From Arthrobacter psychrochitiniphilus (GTDB taxonomy: Bacteria; Actinomycetota; Actinomycetes; Actinomycetales; Micrococcaceae): a DNA stretch of 64,000 bases. Positions 63,114-64,000 of the stretch are shown in pieces; within the stretch, counting starts at the first letter, position 1; every line of letters begins with the position of its first letter. The notes below the pieces were generated by a model. That model did not search any database, was not told the DNA's origin, and was given only the letters and a program-made list of their open reading frames with translations. A program made the translations under genes and the position numbers. The stretch is from assembly GCF_003185915.1 (NCBI RefSeq), contig NZ_QHLZ01000004.1, positions 124,001 through 188,000 of the forward strand, read 5' to 3'.

Positions 63114-64000
63114 GCCTGGCAGGCTTGGCATTGGAATCATTGGAGCTGGCAAGGTCGGAGCAGTCCTTGGGGCGGCGCTGCGCGGTGCCGGGCACGCTGT
63201 CGTGGGTGTTTCTGCGGTGTCAGAGGAATCCCGTGAGCGGGCGGAACTGCTGCTGCCAGGAGTTCCGGTCCTTGACGTGGCTGACATTGTGGAACGCTCG
63301 GAACTGGTGCTGTTGGCTGTTCCGGATGATGCCCTGAGCGATCTTGTTGCGGGGCTGGGCGCCGTGGGGGCATGGCAGGACGGGCAGTTGGTGGCGCACA
63401 CCTCGGGACGTTTCGGTACGGCGGTGCTGGCCCCTGTCAAGGCGGCCGGTGGGATTCCCTTGGCTCTGCATCCGGCCATGACCTTCACCGGCATGAGCCT
63501 AGACCTTACGCGGCTGGTTGATTGCAGCGTCGGAGTGAGCGCCGAGCCAGCCATGCTGCCCATCGCCCAAGCACTGGTGGTGGAGATGGGGGCGGAACCG
63601 GTGGTTATTGCCGAGGCTGACCGTGTCCTTTACCACGCGGCACTGGCGCATTCGGCGAACCACATGGTCACTCTCGTGGCCCAGGCGGGGCAGATATTGG
63701 CTGATATTGGCGTGGAGTCAAGTGGCCAGGTGCTGGGTCCCTTGCTGCGTGCAGCCTTGGAGAATGCACTGACCACGGGGGAAGCGGCACTGACCGGTCC
63801 GGTGGCGCGCGGGGATGCCGGAACCGTGGCGGCCCACGCGTCCGCCTTACGCGAGTACGCGCTGGACACTTCTTCCGCTGACGTCCTTGACGCGTACCTG
63901 GCCATGTCTGCCAGCACGGCTGCCCGGGCGGCCAAGCGCCGGATGCTTTCCGCGGAGGCGTATCTTGGTATCCAGGCGGCGTTGATGCCCGACGACGAAG
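63103..64000 (+). CDS. Rossmann-fold DUF2520 protein (partial, runs off the window)
   Basis: The first 299 residues of a soluble NAD(P)-binding-fold protein: GIGIIGAGKVGAVLGAALRG at 9-28, ELVLLAVPDDALSDLV, AHTSGRFGTAVLAP, HPAMTF, and a helical DUF2520 domain with YHAALAHSANHMVTL near 179-193. The ATG at 63103 overlaps the bPH2 gene's stop. The family is usually followed by panC in actinobacteria and is possibly a ketopantoate reductase relative. The 3' end is outside the window. Confidence 0.8.
   Translation, partial: MAIKPGRLGIGIIGAGKVGAVLGAALRGAGHAVVGVSAVSEESRERAELLLPGVPVLDVADIVERSELVLLAVPDDALSDLVAGLGAVGAWQDGQLVAHTSGRFGTAVLAPVKAAGGIPLALHPAMTFTGMSLDLTRLVDCSVGVSAEPAMLPIAQALVVEMGAEPVVIAEADRVLYHAALAHSANHMVTLVAQAGQILADIGVESSGQVLGPLLRAALENALTTGEAALTGPVARGDAGTVAAHASALREYALDTSSADVLDAYLAMSASTAARAAKRRMLSAEAYLGIQAALMPDDE

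Overview
The window reads as chromosome of a high-GC Gram-positive actinobacterium, most likely Arthrobacter or a close relative in the Micrococcaceae. Pointers are the block ftsH-folE-folP-folB-folK-DUF3180-bPH2-bPH2-DUF2520, the block dac-DUF2342-tilS-hpt, a close putrescine oxidase match, WXG100 proteins, and many genes that seem to be transcribed without a leader. I see no rRNA, tRNA, CRISPR array, insertion sequence or prophage. It is mostly ordinary chromosome with a few accessory patches.

Layout. 1-4821: a five-gene co-directional accessory operon (fragment, VWA protein, zinc-ribbon GTPase, polytopic membrane protein, PD-(D/E)XK nuclease-like protein). 4880-10918: adenine/adenosine deaminase, a divergent LysE exporter/Lrp pair, the lactate-utilisation operon lutABC, and a DinB-like protein. 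11022-18657: an MFS pump divergent from a MarR regulator across a very large palindrome, glutathione-independent formaldehyde dehydrogenase, a Stealth phosphotransferase, an FAD oxidoreductase broken by one amber codon, DoxX, and an unknown membrane protein. 18686-23461: a putrescine module (TetR, putrescine oxidase, tandem Usp protein, APC permease). 23559-29451: DUF5997 facing an HTH-less LysR effector domain, a 56-bp duplication, a lone WXG100 protein, a proline-racemase-family enzyme, then a histidine kinase/response regulator pair with two short peptide ORFs interleaved.

29521-46007: RelA-type alarmone synthetase, PfkB kinase, PEBP-like protein, HAD phosphatase, glycerophosphodiesterase, glycerate kinase, NCS2 permease, ArsR/CDF metal pair, phosphoglucomutase, POT peptide transporter, rhodanese, prephenate dehydratase, lipid kinase and seryl-tRNA synthetase. 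46145-50217: a frameshifted HAD gene, a frameshifted PrsW gene and a translationally coupled type VII secretion-type operon (WXG100 protein, EspG-like protein, RDD protein). 50476 to the end: pyrophosphatase, PBP4-type carboxypeptidase, DUF2342 zincin, tilS, hpt, ftsH, folate genes and PH-domain membrane proteins, ending inside a DUF2520 gene.

Features that cut across the window: at least twelve genes have a TANNNT hexamer 6-7 nt before the start codon, which predicts leaderless mRNA. Gene ends, mostly convergent pairs, are marked by very long near-perfect hairpins. Two unrelated stop codons lie inside three-copy 16-bp tandem repeats. Three genes carry single inactivating lesions. The best candidates for something undescribed are the VWA/GTPase/membrane/nuclease operon at the left edge and the kinase-peptide-regulator-peptide cluster at 26.6-29.5 kb.
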